NCBI GenBank assembly: GCA_910577995.1
Contig: CAJTND010000005.1
Location: 5,475-69,474 of the forward strand
Origin: an uncultured Christensenella sp.
GTDB taxonomy: Bacteria > Bacillota > Clostridia > Christensenellales > Pumilibacteraceae
Direction: 5' to 3'
DNA length: 64,000 bases
Made by a program: the position numbers and the translations under genes. Positions 18,801 through 28,771 of this stretch are shown in pieces. The notes beneath the pieces are model-generated. The model ran no database searches. It was not told the DNA's origin and worked only from the letters and a program-made list of their open reading frames with translations. Within the stretch, counting starts at the first letter, position 1, and each line of letters opens with the position of its first letter.

Positions 18801-21181
18801 TCAAGCGCGATATCACGATCAAAGAGGAAAAGGTCACTCGCAACGAGGAGGAGATCACGCGGCTTCGCAACGAGTTCGAGGCGCGCGGCGCCAACACGGC
18901 GATGCTCACAGAACTCCTCGCGCGCTACAACGCGATGCAGGCGACCAAGATCGCGGAAAAGGACGCTATCGCTTCCGATATCGAAAAAGCGCAGGCGGAC
19001 TTCGACGCGTACCAAGAGCGGCTCGCCGTGGTCCAGGCTCGGAAAGAGCTCGAAGCAAAGGTCGAGGGGCTTACGCCCATGCTCGTCACCGTCAATACAG
19101 ACGACTACGAGCTGCGCAACCTCGACGAGGTCATCGCCAAGATGGAGAAGGAACGCGAGGATATCAAGACAAGCGTTGCCGCGGCTAAGGCTCAGCTCCT
19201 CGGCGCTAACGACTTCGACGTTATCAACGACCTCAATACGCAGATCTCGGAGCTCGGCGCAAAGCTTTCCGAAATGGAAAAGGACATCACAAAATCGACC
19301 AAGCGCAAGTCAGAGCTTAATATCGAGTTCAAGTCGCAGCGCAGGAAAGCCAACGAGTACGTCGAGCAGAACGATATACCGCTCGAGGACGTTATCTCGG
19401 CAGAAGACAAGGTAATAGGCGATATCGAGCTCAACTCTCTCCGCGCCACGTGCGAGAACGACCGCGAGGAAGCGGAGCACAACGTCGCGGCGGCGCAGGC
19501 TGTATACGACGATCTCTCGGCGTCGTCCAACGATATAACCATGGTCGCCATGGAGATAGCGGCGGATATCAAGGACCTCGAGTCCGAGCTCGAGACCGTT
19601 CAAGCCGAGCTCGACGCGCTCAACGCGCAGATGGAAGTCGCGGGCGACGACGAGAAGCTCATGCTCATGGTCGAGCAGGGCGACAAAGCCGACAAGGTCG
19701 AGGAGCTCAAAGAGCGGCTCAAACAAGCCAACGTCGACGGCACCAAGCGCAAGATGGAAGTGCAGTCCGAGTACGACGAAAAGCTCGAAGCGGCGCGCAA
19801 GGGGCTCGAGGATGCCAACGAGGAGTTCAAGAACGCTTGCGAGAAGTACGATAGGCTCGTCGGCAACACCGATCCGCTCGATCTCATCATGTCGGGCAGC
19901 GGTATCATAAGCCAGGACCAGAAAAAGCGCGAAGCGGAAAGCTTGAAGAAACAGCTCGAGCGTTCCAAGAACGAGATAGAGCAGGCTCGGCTTGCCGCGC
20001 AGATGGCGCAGATGGAAGCGGAGCAGGCGCGAGTTGACGCTGCCCGCGCATCCGATGCGGCTCGCGAGGAAGCGGAGCGCATGGCGCAGGAGGCTATAGA
20101 AAAAGCCGAAGCGGCAAGGCTCGAGGCGGAAGAGAAAGCGCGTTTGGAGGCGGAAGCCGCAGAGCGTGCAAGGCTGGAAAAAGAAGAAGCGGAAGAGCGC
20201 ATGCGCCGCGAAGCCGAAGAGGCTGAGGAGCGCGCGAGGCAGGAAGCGGAAGAAGCGGAACGCCTGCGCTTGGAAGAGGAAGAGCGTTTGCGCCGCGAAG
20301 AGGAGGAAGCCGCAAGGCTCGCCGCCGAAGAACAGGCGAGGCTCGACGCGGAGGAATCCGAGCAGGCGCGTATCGAAGCGGAAGAAGCCGCAGAGCGTGC
20401 AAGACAGGAAGCCGAGGAGGCGGAGCGTCTGCGCTTAGAGGCGGAAGCCGAGCACGAGCGCGAGCTCGAGGAAGCGCGCCGCGAGGCGGAAGAAGCCGCA
20501 GAGCGCGCCAAGCGTGAAGCCGAAGAAGCGGTCGAGCGTGCAAAACGCGAGGCGGAAGAGGCTATACTTGCCGAGGCGGAGGAAGCCAAGCGCAAGGCTC
20601 AGGAAGAGATCGAAGAGATGAAGCGCAAGGCGGAGGAAGAAGCCGAAGCCAAGCGTCTCGAGGAAGAGAACCGTCGGCGCGAGGAAGAAGAGCGCTTGCA
20701 GGCGGAGAACGCGCACAAGGAAGCCGTCGCAAAGAAAGTCGCGGCGCGCAAAGAACAGATCATATCCGTCCGTAACAGGATGAAGGACATAACGGGCGAG
20801 GAAGACGCTAAGAACATGCGCGAGGAGCTGTTTACACAGCAGCTTTCCTACGACGAGGACGAACGCGGCTCGACCGAGCTCATGGACTTCTACAACAAGA
20901 CCATGGACGATATCCAGAACGCGGGCGAGATCGCCAAGCTCAAAGCGGAGAACGCCAAAAAGCCCAAGCGCGTCGTAAGAAAGGTCACCGAGCGCGTCAC
21001 GCGCAAGCCCAAGAAAGGCGCAAGACGACCGGGCGCGCGTCGACCCGGCTCGGCAAGACGTCCGTCGAGCGCGGCAGGTGCGCGCAGACCGGGCGCGGCG
21101 GGCGCAAGACGTCCGTCCGGCGGCGCGGCAAGGCGACCGGGCGCAAGACCGGGCGGCACAAGACCGCCGACGCGGCACTGA
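15890..21181 (+). CDS. Giant membrane protein: beta-rich ectodomain, one span, long coiled coil, basic tail
   Basis: The protein has 1763 residues. An N-terminal signal (ILLILIAAILAAAFVFVSSF) is followed by a beta-rich ectodomain to about residue 637. A membrane span (AWLIIAACIIAGIALILLIV) lies near 640-664, and the rest is cytoplasmic. The cytoplasmic part holds a Gln/Thr/Ala-rich linker, a small folded patch near 767-830 (IALIAKYISDEELLERIYTE), and a coiled coil from about 885 to 1700 that becomes a dense Glu-Ala-Arg repeat. The last about 75 residues are strongly basic with repeated RRPG units. The membrane-proximal ectodomain resembles that of the preceding giant protein. An AAGGAG site and 11-nt spacing indicate the same operon. 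It may link the cell surface to a cytoplasmic scaffold (inference). The function is unknown. Confidence 0.85.
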   Translation: MQKTSIKRNILLILIAAILAAAFVFVSSFALARSSAAEGNNAGSIVDANPDVDLILDVNGEDATKVSELVDAMQNDQINTTVASNNSKNIKTRVLTSRVVVTEYNAKHSNAITNVSSWRFDDQSVKNGSHAFDVSFSGTSQIIIKAVKATSSENGGRFSVGMTDGSRKITVFFKVRVRSTLAQYNRFGSTSNDNMLYVGGVVSGVNGDVEETVTPFEISNFANVTIRLNEYLVGRALYMDKERKQPIKMGSTGTFWTVSSADNFVINASDNSASSGLGFVSGAFTNVLAVNPTAEASFAPYILAKTTLRSNIINDYTYTLYPELANDPDARAAKFWEETHYVKIRFKTVGAAATDQPYTINIPVRFKPSNPQTKSVNSQDFALNVSSQYYKNLSDGKYYNKAGEVQDNLASDAGFNSIIIRPSDLVEYSAPSSYSNLPGKEIMVFSATDTTGLKDIDSNVSTYDNAFYSIEKYGESNATSPNPTVLKLTLKQNGSYDINFAVKYFTSNGTLSESPIIVTVPVSGFGFYAVKIPNIKGKHAVSYNVLDTDNNALFAQLVSDGYQLTDAVSNDKTKLMCEFNNPILKLTPQTENLHGQEIVSLTLTFTNSDSQTVTLVTNEITIDVNAGSFWARFDDWQAWLIIAACIIAGIALILLIVFLFIRGVSKRREAENATQAPLSSYIVKLNSTIAATQAQRLAATQALNQANQMMLAAGTTTTTTGVVPPTGTVDTLQLATGVPSQPMPTDSTPNSAPEPAYSEPRADSNEDLIALIAKYISDEELLERIYTEKYEPKGMIRRTFFKSKDTMTRELDKEKARIIERYKTPMPMDEAIMSEAEIRAAAVSSAPRASEPQEEEAQVFVIDLGFDPDSPLVPEKVKDEFSEEKIDIDLAPEEARLNELLAKSELLEKELAELKRRLEKVEAENNKNNSAEDDVNARITALTEENAQCSKEIEDLEFKLASAKAKEKDKIKRDITIKEEKVTRNEEEITRLRNEFEARGANTAMLTELLARYNAMQATKIAEKDAIASDIEKAQADFDAYQERLAVVQARKELEAKVEGLTPMLVTVNTDDYELRNLDEVIAKMEKEREDIKTSVAAAKAQLLGANDFDVINDLNTQISELGAKLSEMEKDITKSTKRKSELNIEFKSQRRKANEYVEQNDIPLEDVISAEDKVIGDIELNSLRATCENDREEAEHNVAAAQAVYDDLSASSNDITMVAMEIAADIKDLESELETVQAELDALNAQMEVAGDDEKLMLMVEQGDKADKVEELKERLKQANVDGTKRKMEVQSEYDEKLEAARKGLEDANEEFKNACEKYDRLVGNTDPLDLIMSGSGIISQDQKKREAESLKKQLERSKNEIEQARLAAQMAQMEAEQARVDAARASDAAREEAERMAQEAIEKAEAARLEAEEKARLEAEAAERARLEKEEAEERMRREAEEAEERARQEAEEAERLRLEEEERLRREEEEAARLAAEEQARLDAEESEQARIEAEEAAERARQEAEEAERLRLEAEAEHERELEEARREAEEAAERAKREAEEAVERAKREAEEAILAEAEEAKRKAQEEIEEMKRKAEEEAEAKRLEEENRRREEEERLQAENAHKEAVAKKVAARKEQIISVRNRMKDITGEEDAKNMREELFTQQLSYDEDERGSTELMDFYNKTMDDIQNAGEIAKLKAENAKKPKRVVRKVTERVTRKPKKGARRPGARRPGSARRPSSAAGARRPGAAGARRPSGGAARRPGARPGGTRPPTRH

Positions 21182-21262
21182 GCATCGAGCCGTTACTAAA
21201 GTTAAGTCAGCCGCAAGTGGCGGCGAGCATCAACTCAATAATAAAAATGCGAGGAACATTTT

Positions 21263-24200
21263 ATGGAAAACTTGGACAAGACCACCTTTTCGATGGAAGA
21301 TAATCCCGACGAGGAAGTCATAGAAGAACAAGTCATCGAACGCGACGAAGAGTACGAGGACGAGGACGACTACGACGAAGACGAGGATTACGGCGACGAA
21401 GAGGACTACGACGACGAAGAGGAAGAAGACTACGACGACGAAGAGGACTATGACGACGGTTACAACGACGATTACTACGACGACCGTTTAGACAAAGTCC
21501 TCGACGAGATAGCCGAGCTCAAGCGCGGCATGTCTTCGACTTCCGCACCGTCCACGGCAGTGCAGCCTTTTGCACCGCCGCAGTTTGTGCCGCAGTATAT
21601 CTATCAGCCGCCTATGGGCAACGGTCCTGCGGCTGCGAGCAGCGAGGTCGTTATGTATAACGAGATATCGCGTCTGCGCGACGAGCTTGCCAAGAACCAG
21701 AGCAGCCTCGAGATGCAGAAAGAGATATCGCGTATCAAGGACGATATGACGCGCGACCAAAAATTTGCGGAATCGCAATACAACGCAGAGATCAAGCGTT
21801 TGCAGGATCGTATAGACGATCTACTAAAAAACGCGGAAAGCCCTCAAGGTGAGCTTCCGCCGCCTCAGAACGCGGCGCCTGCAAGACTTGAGGGCGGCAG
21901 ATCTTCGCTCGATTTCGACAAGCTCCTTTCGATAAACGAGTCCATACTCCGTTCGACCAAGGACAGCGACAGCCGTATCAAGGACGAGATATCCAAGCTC
22001 AAGGAAAAGCTGGAGGCTATGCCCTCCGCCGACGATCTCAAATCGGCTATGGAGTCGATGAAGAAAGCGTCGGAGACCGCCGACGGGCTCAACGCCGAAG
22101 CAGTTAAAAAGCTCGGTGCGGATATTGCCGCTCTTCGTTCGGCGCTCGGCGGCAAGCAGACCCCGGCCGTCGTATTGCACGACGGCGCGCTCGATGTTTC
22201 GTCGAGCGAGCTTTTGCGTCAGCTCTATGACATCAAGAGCGTGCTCGGCGCATCGTCCGAGGACGCAGTCAAGCGCACACAGACGCTGTTGGATCTTGTC
22301 GGCGAGTTCAAGAAGGTCGCTATCGACGTCGAGTCGCCCGGACTGACGTTCCGCGATAAGCTGCATATAGTTTACGACTACGGCAAAACGCTTACCGACA
22401 GCGGCGAGCAAGACGCTATCGACCTTATCAACGCGGTCAACGCGCTCATCAAGCGTTTGTCCGCGCAGAAACTCGACCGTACCAATCTTGCCGATGCCGC
22501 GACGTTCCTTGCCGGCAAGGGCACGCCCATTGCGACGCAGGTGCGCGACGGCGCGGAGAAGTTCATAGGTATCCGCGAAAGAGTGGAGAACGCGCCGTTC
22601 GATCAATTGACTCAGCAGCTCCCCGAGCTTTTGGCGGAGCGCAACAGAGCGGAGAGCAACCGCCGCGAAAAAGAGAACAACGAGCTTTTTGCCAAGATAA
22701 CCGACGCACTGCTCAAGGAGAAGCGCGACGAGTCCGCTATCCGCGGTATGGTCGCCAAGCTTTGCGAGCTCGCGATAGGCGACGTCGTCGACTTTGTGCT
22801 TGTGGAGACGCCCGCGTCGTATAAGCCCGTCCACGAAACGCGCGAAGAGACGATATTCACCAAGCTCGCCGAGATCAAGGCGGTGTTCGACGAGGCGCTC
22901 AATGCGAGCCGTTCGGAGTCCGATGGCGAGACCGAGGAAGAAGAGCAGGGCGAGAACGTCGTCGCGGAAGAGACGGAAAACACCGTTTCCGTGCTCGACG
23001 GCAACGGCACTGCGGATATCCTCAATGCGATAGACGAGCTCAAGATAGCGCTTTCGACAATAGTCGCAAATACCGAAAATTCCGACCGTTCGATGAACGA
23101 CGAGGAAGCGTTCGGCTCGGTCGACGTTGCCGACGTGCTGGAAGAACTGCGCTCCAACTACCTCGAGATAGCGTCCAAGCTGGTCGATATTTCCGAGCGT
23201 ATAGCCGAGCCCGCAGAGCCTGCCGCACAGGGGCTTTCCGACGAGGACAAGCTCAAGATGACGGAGGACCTCGAGTTCATCCGCGCGCGTATGGGCGATC
23301 ACGGCGACGTGCTCGACAAGATAGAAGAGCTTCATTCCGATATACTCAATATCACCGCATCGCTCGACTTTACCGAGCAGTTCAACTCGCTGTTGACCGA
23401 GATCAACACGCAGTTCGACAAGCTGTACGAGGATCTTTCCGCCGCGCTTATCGAGACGGAGACCAACATAATCAACAGGATGTCCGAAGCAGGCGGCGCC
23501 AACGACGCTATCGAAGCGGCGCGCGCTGACATACTCGCGGACACGCAGTCGATAAAAGACAGCATATTCGTTATCGGCGACATCAAGTCGGATATACTCA
23601 ACGACACGCAGACGATACTTTCCGACACGCAGGCGATACGCGACAGCGTGACCGCTGTCGGAGATATCAAGACCGATATCCTCAACGATACGCAGTTGCT
23701 TTTGTCCGACACGCAGTCGATAAAAGACACGCTTATACTGATCTCCGACGCAGTTGGCGGCACTCAGCTCGCCGACGCGGTGGAGCAGCTTCGCAACGAC
23801 CTTTCGGCTTTTGCCGATCTCACCGCAGTCAACGTCGACGCGTCGACCAATGACAGGATCAAGCTCATCGACGACGTGGCGTTCCTTCGTGAGTGTGCGG
23901 AAGCAGAGCTTGCGGCTAAGGAGCAGGCGGCTCAGACAGCGGAGAGCGATACCGCCGACGCAGAAGCCGACGCTAAGATATACTCGTATCTCGACGAGCT
24001 CACCGCGCGCGTGGAGGCGCTCGCCGCACTGCCCGACGATATTGCGGTCGTCAAAGACAGCACGTCGGCTGTGCTCGATTCTGTCGCGCCTATTTCCGAC
24101 GGTATCGTCACGCTCAACGACGGCATGACCAATCTTTCCGCCGACGTTGCGTCGATCGGCGAGAATGTAAATAAGCTCGCGGGCGACGTCACCGTTGCCA

Positions 24201-27200
24201 ACGACAACCTCGCGGTGATAGGCGACAGCGTTTCCGCCGTCAACGACGGTATGAGCGCGATAGCCGCCGATACCGCCGCCGCACGCGACGCCGCAGTTGC
24301 GGCGCTCGACGCGCTCACGCCCATTTCCGACCGTCTCAACGAGATAATCGGCAAGCTCGACGAAGAGCCGTTCGACGAGGAAGCGGCCGAAGTCGAAGAG
24401 GAACACTTCGACGAGGCTATAAGCGAGGATCTTCTCACTATACGGGAAGGCATCAATACGATACTCGACACTCTGCCGCTCATGCCGCAGAGCGACGACC
24501 TCGTAACGGCGCGCGACAATACTTTCTCCATACTCGACACGCTCACCATGATGCCGCAAAACGACGACATCATCGCGACGCGCGACAATGTGGCGGCGCT
24601 TATCGACAGTGTGAACGCGCTTTCCGAGAACGTCCGCGCGATCGCCGAGGGACAGAACGAGTCCGCGTCCGACGACCTTGCGGTCATTCGCGAGAACACC
24701 TGCACGATACTCGACAATATGCCGATAGGTTTTGCCGAGGATATCGCGATAGTCCGCGACAACACGGGCACGATGCTCGACAGCCTCGCGTCGCTCGCGC
24801 AGTCGCAGGAGGATATCGTCGCGCTCAGGAACGCCGTCGATTCCAACGGCAACGACCTGCGCCAGATCAAAGAGAAGTTCGAGAACAAGACCGACGAAGA
24901 GATCGGCGACTCGCTCGCGAGCATATTGCAGGATCTCGGGCTTGTGCTCGATAAGCTCGAAGCGTTCGAGCAGAACGTCGTCACGATCAAACAGGACCTT
25001 GTCGATTCAGTCAACGGTATCCGCGAGGAAGTCCATATCAGCGAGCTCGAAGACAATATCGCGGCAACCGGCATGGACGAGCAGTCGAGAGAGGCGCTCG
25101 TCGGCGAGATAGCCGAGATACGCGAGCGGCTCAACAACCTCGAACAATCCGTGCAGAGCGTCGGCGACGTTAATGCCGCGGCGTTCGACGGCATAGTCGC
25201 TCAGCTCGAAGAACTGCAAAACGCGGTCGTCGCGCAAGCGCCCGCCGCGCAGAGCGACGACGTACTTCAAGCGCTCAACGACATCAACGACAAGCTCAAT
25301 GCGCTCACGGGCGGCGAGACCGGCGTTGCCGACCCCGCTATCGCCGAGAGCATCGAGCAGATAAAAGACTACATCAACACCAGCCCCGACTTCCTCGATG
25401 CGATAGCCGCAGACGTTGCGGAGATCAAAGCTCGGCTCGACGGCGGCGCGACGTTCGCGACTGGCGGCGGCGAGCAAGCCGAGTCGGTCGAGAGCTTGCA
25501 GTCGATAGTCGAAGAGCTTGCGCTCATCAAAGAGAAGATCGATCAGGAATCGGAATACGACACCATCGGCGAGATACTTTCGCTCCGCGACGACGTAAAG
25601 GCGGCGAGGATAGTCGACCAGAACGACGTTTCGGGCGAACTCGAAGCTATCAAGAACGAGCTTGCGGCGATCTCCTCGGGAAACATACTCGACGAGTTAC
25701 GCGCGCTCCGCGACGAGATAGCCGCGGTCGGCGCTAACAGCGAAGCCGCGCCCGCACCTACCAACGACGAGCTCAATCTTGTGCTCAACGAGATCGTTTC
25801 GCTCCGCGACGAGATGTTTGCGTTCAAGGACGAAGTGCTCAGCGCGACCGCCGCGCCCATCGAGGACGAACCCGTAGACGGCGAGACCGATGAAGCCGAC
25901 GACAGCGTCGATACGATACTCGACGAGCTTACCGCGCTCCGTGCGGATCAGACCGCGCTCAGCGGCAATATCGACGAGCTCAAAAACATAATCAGCCGCA
26001 GAACGACGATAGCGTCGGAGACCGACGGCGACGAGGCTAACGCGGTGACTGCCGCGTCCAATGAGCTCAACGTCGTGCTCAGCGAGATAATCAATCTCAA
26101 AAACGATATAGAGCGCGTCGAGGACAGCCTTGTGACTGACGGCATAGACGCTCTGTCCGTACAGGTCGAGGAGATACGCGGGCTTATCGACGGGCTAACC
26201 TCCGAGAGAGAACAGTCCACGCTCGAACAGACCGAAGCGCGCTCCGTCGACGCGACCGACCTTGCGGAGATCAAGCAGTCGATAGACAATATCGCGCTCA
26301 ACACCTCCGCAGTCGATCTCAGCGTGCTCGCCGACCAGATCAACGAGCTCAGCGACGTCATCAACTCCATGCGTCTCGACCGCGAGCAAGCCGACCTCGA
26401 GGAAGGCGTTATTGCCGACGGCGGCTCGGTCGCGGAACAGTTCGATATACTCCATGCGGAAATAGACGAGGTAAAAGCGGCTGTAGGCGATCTTTCCGTC
26501 ACCGACGAGATAGCCGAGCTTCGCGCTCAGCTCGCCGAGCTCCGCGAGGAGAACGCAAAACTGCGCGAGGAGAATTCCGAGGTAGTTGCGGCAGGCTTCA
26601 ACGAGCTGCGCGAGGCGATACGCGAAATGTCGCTCGCAGCCGCGCCTGCGGTTTCGGAGAACGGCGATACGTCTTACGCTGCGCTCATCGACGAGATACG
26701 CGGGCTTAAAGAGCAGGTAGCAGCCAATGCCGAAAGGACGCAGGCGGCGACGCTCGACGAGTACACGCTTCAATCCATACGCGACGCGCTCGCGGGCGCG
26801 CAGGGCGATACCGCTCCGCTTTCCGACGAGCTCGCGGAGATACGCGATGAGATAGCACAGCTCCGCTCGCTCACCACGGTCACTGCGGAGAGCGGCAGTT
26901 CGACGGAGATCGCGGCTATACGCGACGAGCTCGGACGGCTCAAACAATCGCTGTCCGATCCCGAGCATATGAGCGCGATAGCCGAGGACGTATTCGCTAT
27001 CAAGTCCGATGTTCAGACGCTGAAAGAAGAACCCGATCTCGGCGTTATCAACGAGATACTCGCACTGCGCGACGAGTTCCAATCGCTCCGCGAGGAGATA
27101 GAGGACGTCAAGCGCGTGGCGAGCGAGACGGACAGCAAGTCCGACGATACGATCCTCGCCGAGGTGCAGTCGCTCCGCGATCAGCTGTTTGCGATAAGCA

Positions 27201-28489
27201 TGGCGAACGTCAACGATTCCGCTTCGGGCGAATCCAATTATGAGAGCTACAACAATCTCATACTCGACGAGCTTTCGTCGTTGCGCGAGACCGTAGACGC
27301 CGCAAGCTCGGCGGACGATCTTCGCACCGTTACGGACGAGCTTTCCAAGATGAAAGCGACGCTCGACGAACGCGAGGGCTTGTACGACGCGCTTGCCGAA
27401 CGCGTATCCAAGCTCGGCAACGACGCTACCAACAATAAGATACTCGAGGAGCTCGGCTCGCTCAGGACCGAGCTTGCCAACCAGCGCGACGCAGACCTGA
27501 CCACGCTCAACTTCATGTCGGAGATGGCGCACCTGCTCGAACGTCAAAACAACTATATTTCGCAGACCGCGGGATCGAAGATAACCGACGAGATCGAGAG
27601 CCTCAAAGCCGAGATAGCGTCGACGGATTCCGTAGCGGAAGAAGTGGCTAAGCTTCGCGAGATCATGACGCAGTACGGCAACGCGTCCGACAACGACACG
27701 ATACTCAACGAGCTTGCGGAACTGCGCGAGGAGCTCAGCGACGAGAAACCGAGCCGCGAGAACGAGCTCATACTCAAAGAGATAGCGCGTCTCCGCGACG
27801 AGCTTACCGCGCTTGCCGACCGCGACGCACCGTCTCCTGCGATAAGCGACGACCTGCAAGGCTCGCTTACCGACCTCAAGGATCAGCTCAACGAGATAGC
27901 GGGCATTATCGAGCCCGAAAAGGAAAAGCCCGCCGCAAAGAAGTCGACGCGCTCGAGCGGCACAAAGACGACCAAATCGACTAAGTCGACTAAGTCGGGC
28001 GGCGCTAAGAAGAAGTCCGGCTCGACGCAACCGACCAAGCGTAAGACGACGCAAAAACGTACGACGAATAAAGCCTCCGCCGACACGTCGTATGTGAGCG
28101 AGCCTGTCGAGCAAGCGCCCGCAGACCCCCGCGAGCCCGAGGAAGTAGTCATCGACTTCGAGTCCAAGGTCAACGAGGAGATAACCAAGCTCGGCGGCGA
28201 CGGCGATTACAGCCTTAATCCGCGCGTCATAAGCTCCGATACGATGGACGTTGCCGACAAGCTCGCACAGCAGGTCGCCAATAAGCTCATCATGGAACAG
28301 CTCGTCGAACAGCTCGGCGACGGCGGCGTAAGCGACGAACGCGTTGACGAGATACTCAAGGACATACTCCCGCAAGAGTTTACCACGATCGCGCTCAACG
28401 ATCAGTCCGACAAGGTAAGACGGCTTGCAAATCAGCTCGTCCTCAATAAGCTTCGCAACCGTCTCGGCGGCAAGAAGAACGACGACTGA
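21263..28489 (+). CDS. Giant cytoplasmic coiled-coil protein with acidic N terminus
   Basis: This 2408-residue protein has no signal peptide or membrane span. Residues 6-70 are almost entirely Asp, Glu and Tyr. The body is a very long, repetitive, predicted coiled coil with recurring units of the type LDEL..LRDE and, at 755-830, three copies of a block containing DTQSIKDS or DTQAIRDS and GDIK. Another repeat family (ARDN..SILDTL) lies near 1056-1190. Residues about 2222-2273 are rich in Lys, Thr and Ser. A compact C-terminal domain (about 2290-2408) has helices such as MDVADKLAQQVANKLIMEQL. Start ATG with GAGGAAC upstream, 81 nt after the previous gene. The acidic head could pair with the basic tail of the preceding protein (inference). 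The function is unknown. Confidence 0.83.
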   Translation: MENLDKTTFSMEDNPDEEVIEEQVIERDEEYEDEDDYDEDEDYGDEEDYDDEEEEDYDDEEDYDDGYNDDYYDDRLDKVLDEIAELKRGMSSTSAPSTAVQPFAPPQFVPQYIYQPPMGNGPAAASSEVVMYNEISRLRDELAKNQSSLEMQKEISRIKDDMTRDQKFAESQYNAEIKRLQDRIDDLLKNAESPQGELPPPQNAAPARLEGGRSSLDFDKLLSINESILRSTKDSDSRIKDEISKLKEKLEAMPSADDLKSAMESMKKASETADGLNAEAVKKLGADIAALRSALGGKQTPAVVLHDGALDVSSSELLRQLYDIKSVLGASSEDAVKRTQTLLDLVGEFKKVAIDVESPGLTFRDKLHIVYDYGKTLTDSGEQDAIDLINAVNALIKRLSAQKLDRTNLADAATFLAGKGTPIATQVRDGAEKFIGIRERVENAPFDQLTQQLPELLAERNRAESNRREKENNELFAKITDALLKEKRDESAIRGMVAKLCELAIGDVVDFVLVETPASYKPVHETREETIFTKLAEIKAVFDEALNASRSESDGETEEEEQGENVVAEETENTVSVLDGNGTADILNAIDELKIALSTIVANTENSDRSMNDEEAFGSVDVADVLEELRSNYLEIASKLVDISERIAEPAEPAAQGLSDEDKLKMTEDLEFIRARMGDHGDVLDKIEELHSDILNITASLDFTEQFNSLLTEINTQFDKLYEDLSAALIETETNIINRMSEAGGANDAIEAARADILADTQSIKDSIFVIGDIKSDILNDTQTILSDTQAIRDSVTAVGDIKTDILNDTQLLLSDTQSIKDTLILISDAVGGTQLADAVEQLRNDLSAFADLTAVNVDASTNDRIKLIDDVAFLRECAEAELAAKEQAAQTAESDTADAEADAKIYSYLDELTARVEALAALPDDIAVVKDSTSAVLDSVAPISDGIVTLNDGMTNLSADVASIGENVNKLAGDVTVANDNLAVIGDSVSAVNDGMSAIAADTAAARDAAVAALDALTPISDRLNEIIGKLDEEPFDEEAAEVEEEHFDEAISEDLLTIREGINTILDTLPLMPQSDDLVTARDNTFSILDTLTMMPQNDDIIATRDNVAALIDSVNALSENVRAIAEGQNESASDDLAVIRENTCTILDNMPIGFAEDIAIVRDNTGTMLDSLASLAQSQEDIVALRNAVDSNGNDLRQIKEKFENKTDEEIGDSLASILQDLGLVLDKLEAFEQNVVTIKQDLVDSVNGIREEVHISELEDNIAATGMDEQSREALVGEIAEIRERLNNLEQSVQSVGDVNAAAFDGIVAQLEELQNAVVAQAPAAQSDDVLQALNDINDKLNALTGGETGVADPAIAESIEQIKDYINTSPDFLDAIAADVAEIKARLDGGATFATGGGEQAESVESLQSIVEELALIKEKIDQESEYDTIGEILSLRDDVKAARIVDQNDVSGELEAIKNELAAISSGNILDELRALRDEIAAVGANSEAAPAPTNDELNLVLNEIVSLRDEMFAFKDEVLSATAAPIEDEPVDGETDEADDSVDTILDELTALRADQTALSGNIDELKNIISRRTTIASETDGDEANAVTAASNELNVVLSEIINLKNDIERVEDSLVTDGIDALSVQVEEIRGLIDGLTSEREQSTLEQTEARSVDATDLAEIKQSIDNIALNTSAVDLSVLADQINELSDVINSMRLDREQADLEEGVIADGGSVAEQFDILHAEIDEVKAAVGDLSVTDEIAELRAQLAELREENAKLREENSEVVAAGFNELREAIREMSLAAAPAVSENGDTSYAALIDEIRGLKEQVAANAERTQAATLDEYTLQSIRDALAGAQGDTAPLSDELAEIRDEIAQLRSLTTVTAESGSSTEIAAIRDELGRLKQSLSDPEHMSAIAEDVFAIKSDVQTLKEEPDLGVINEILALRDEFQSLREEIEDVKRVASETDSKSDDTILAEVQSLRDQLFAISMANVNDSASGESNYESYNNLILDELSSLRETVDAASSADDLRTVTDELSKMKATLDEREGLYDALAERVSKLGNDATNNKILEELGSLRTELANQRDADLTTLNFMSEMAHLLERQNNYISQTAGSKITDEIESLKAEIASTDSVAEEVAKLREIMTQYGNASDNDTILNELAELREELSDEKPSRENELILKEIARLRDELTALADRDAPSPAISDDLQGSLTDLKDQLNEIAGIIEPEKEKPAAKKSTRSSGTKTTKSTKSTKSGGAKKKSGSTQPTKRKTTQKRTTNKASADTSYVSEPVEQAPADPREPEEVVIDFESKVNEEITKLGGDGDYSLNPRVISSDTMDVADKLAQQVANKLIMEQLVEQLGDGGVSDERVDEILKDILPQEFTTIALNDQSDKVRRLANQLVLNKLRNRLGGKKNDD

Positions 28490-28514
28490 CAGTAAGCGTT
28501 TCAAACAGATCGAA

Positions 28515-28546
28515 AAGGAACTTCCGTAAGGAAGTTCCTTTCTTTT
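28515..28546 (+). terminator. Strong intrinsic terminator after the giant-gene operon
   Basis: An 11-bp perfect stem (AAGGAACTTCC/GGAAGTTCCTT, GTAA loop) is followed by TCTTTT. It separates the giant genes from murA. I see nothing further in the next 200 nt except a TATACT element 20 nt before murA. Confidence 0.9.
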
Positions 28547-28771
28547 GCGAAAAACGGAATTACCGTAGCCGAGCGGAGCCGCCGCATAACGTTTACAGTC
28601 GCGCGCGTCGTTACGCCTTAAACGTGAGCGCATAAACAGTAACGCAAGCGCGGCGACGGTAATATATATTATACGGAACGAACAAAGAGGGAATAAAGAA
28701 CCGTCCGCGCCGACGAACGCGGTCACCATACAGCATGCGCCGACATATACTAAAAAAGAAGTAGGTGGCGT

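Noticed and set aside
20000..20750. TolA-like or M-protein-like virulence factor in the second giant protein
   Set aside because: The Glu-Ala-Arg repeat is low-complexity coiled coil and matches many unrelated proteins; it is cytoplasmic by the predicted topology.
23520..24840. CRISPR-like or satellite repeats
   Set aside because: The similar DNA segments are inside the coding frame of the third giant protein, are imperfect, and preserve amino acids rather than bases.
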